Assembly: GCA_963773315.1 (NCBI GenBank)
Contig: CAVZAF010000006.1
Location: forward strand, 91,381-155,380
From: DATKAS01 sp963773315
GTDB lineage: Bacteria; Actinomycetota; Acidimicrobiia; Acidimicrobiales; DATKAS01
Direction of reading: 5' to 3'
Length of the DNA: 64,000 nt
In this document: in pieces, positions 63,928 through 64,000 of the stretch
How positions within the stretch are numbered: the stretch's first letter is position 1
Layout: each line of letters starts with the position of its first letter
Program-made: the position numbers and the translations under genes
The notes under the pieces: generated by a model
The model's database searches: none
Seen by the model: the letters and a program-made list of their open reading frames with translations, nothing else
Told to the model about the DNA's origin: nothing

Positions 63928-64000
63928 TCACTCGTGAGCACTCGAATATCCGATTCGTGCGTGCCACGCCGCTCGGCATCATGGGCACCGATGTTCCTTG

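Noticed and set aside
63933..64000. A possible rightward gene starting GTG at 63933 after the AT-rich palindrome.
   Set aside because: Only about 22 codons are visible and none matches a known N-terminus, so a gene cannot be supported.

Overview
The window is high-GC, gene-dense DNA with short or overlapping gene junctions and many GTG starts. It most likely comes from an actinobacterium close to Acidimicrobiia. The pointers are a BldD-type regulator, an HrcA/DnaJ/RsmE cluster, a single-chain long-chain acyl-CoA carboxylase, a Pat-like GNAT/acyl-CoA synthetase fusion, an MT0933-like small protein, and an L,D-transpeptidase carrying six GYWL-type repeats. The taxonomic placement is inference; there is no rRNA. 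One tRNA gene, tRNA-Val(GAC), is present. I see no insertion sequence, phage, CRISPR array or replication origin.

Layout. 1-12 kb: NADPH:quinone oxidoreductase (cut by the window edge), GNAT, isocitrate dehydrogenase, acyl-CoA dehydrogenase, a protein-acetyltransferase/acyl-CoA synthetase fusion, an RDD membrane protein, an ADP-ribosylhydrolase-like/tyrosine-phosphatase fusion, a methyltransferase, a LysE exporter, and a cupin/TetR pair sharing a 41-bp palindromic operator. 12-19 kb: tRNA-Val, a membrane pseudokinase with a LysM partner, then a leftward run hrcA-dnaJ-rsmE-bldD-hemW. 19-26 kb: a MerR regulator with a 19-bp-spacer promoter, lepA, rpsT, and comEC-folP-holA joined by overlaps. 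26-35 kb: a GGDEF/EAL protein, small membrane or helical proteins, the L,D-transpeptidase, argJ and an MFS exporter. 35-40 kb: acyl-CoA synthetase followed by the single-chain acyl-CoA carboxylase. 40-50 kb: PadR and SoxR regulators, a DUF2254 protein behind a possibly structured leader, an ABC exporter, and several small enzymes and regulators. 50-60 kb: a degradative-looking set of SDR, 2-keto-4-pentenoate hydratase, amidohydrolase, thiolase-like protein plus DUF35 partner and Baeyer-Villiger-type monooxygenase, interleaved with regulators. 60-64 kb: methyltransferase, DUF4386 proteins, a flavodoxin-fold oxidoreductase and an internally deleted NAD-binding protein.

How the genes work together. 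Isocitrate dehydrogenase, acyl-CoA dehydrogenase, the acyl-CoA synthetases and the carboxylase point to fatty-acyl and CoA metabolism. The thiolase-like/DUF35 pair lacks the thiolase nucleophile region and resembles the Ltp2-type retro-aldolases of steroid side-chain breakdown. With the hydratase, SDR and monooxygenase next to it, this suggests catabolism of a steroid-like or cyclic substrate. The BldD protein keeps the complete c-di-GMP-binding signature, and a full-length GGDEF/EAL enzyme lies about 10 kb away, so c-di-GMP control of gene expression is likely in this organism.

Data quality. At least 25 reading-frame breaks are visible. In every one I could resolve, the sequence has one base too many. 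They are sparse up to 52 kb and dense between 53.8 and 59.6 kb (six in the thiolase-like gene, ten in the monooxygenase). This looks like uncorrected insertion-type sequencing error rather than biology, although gene decay cannot be excluded. Frame-broken genes are therefore annotated over their full reconstructed extent.
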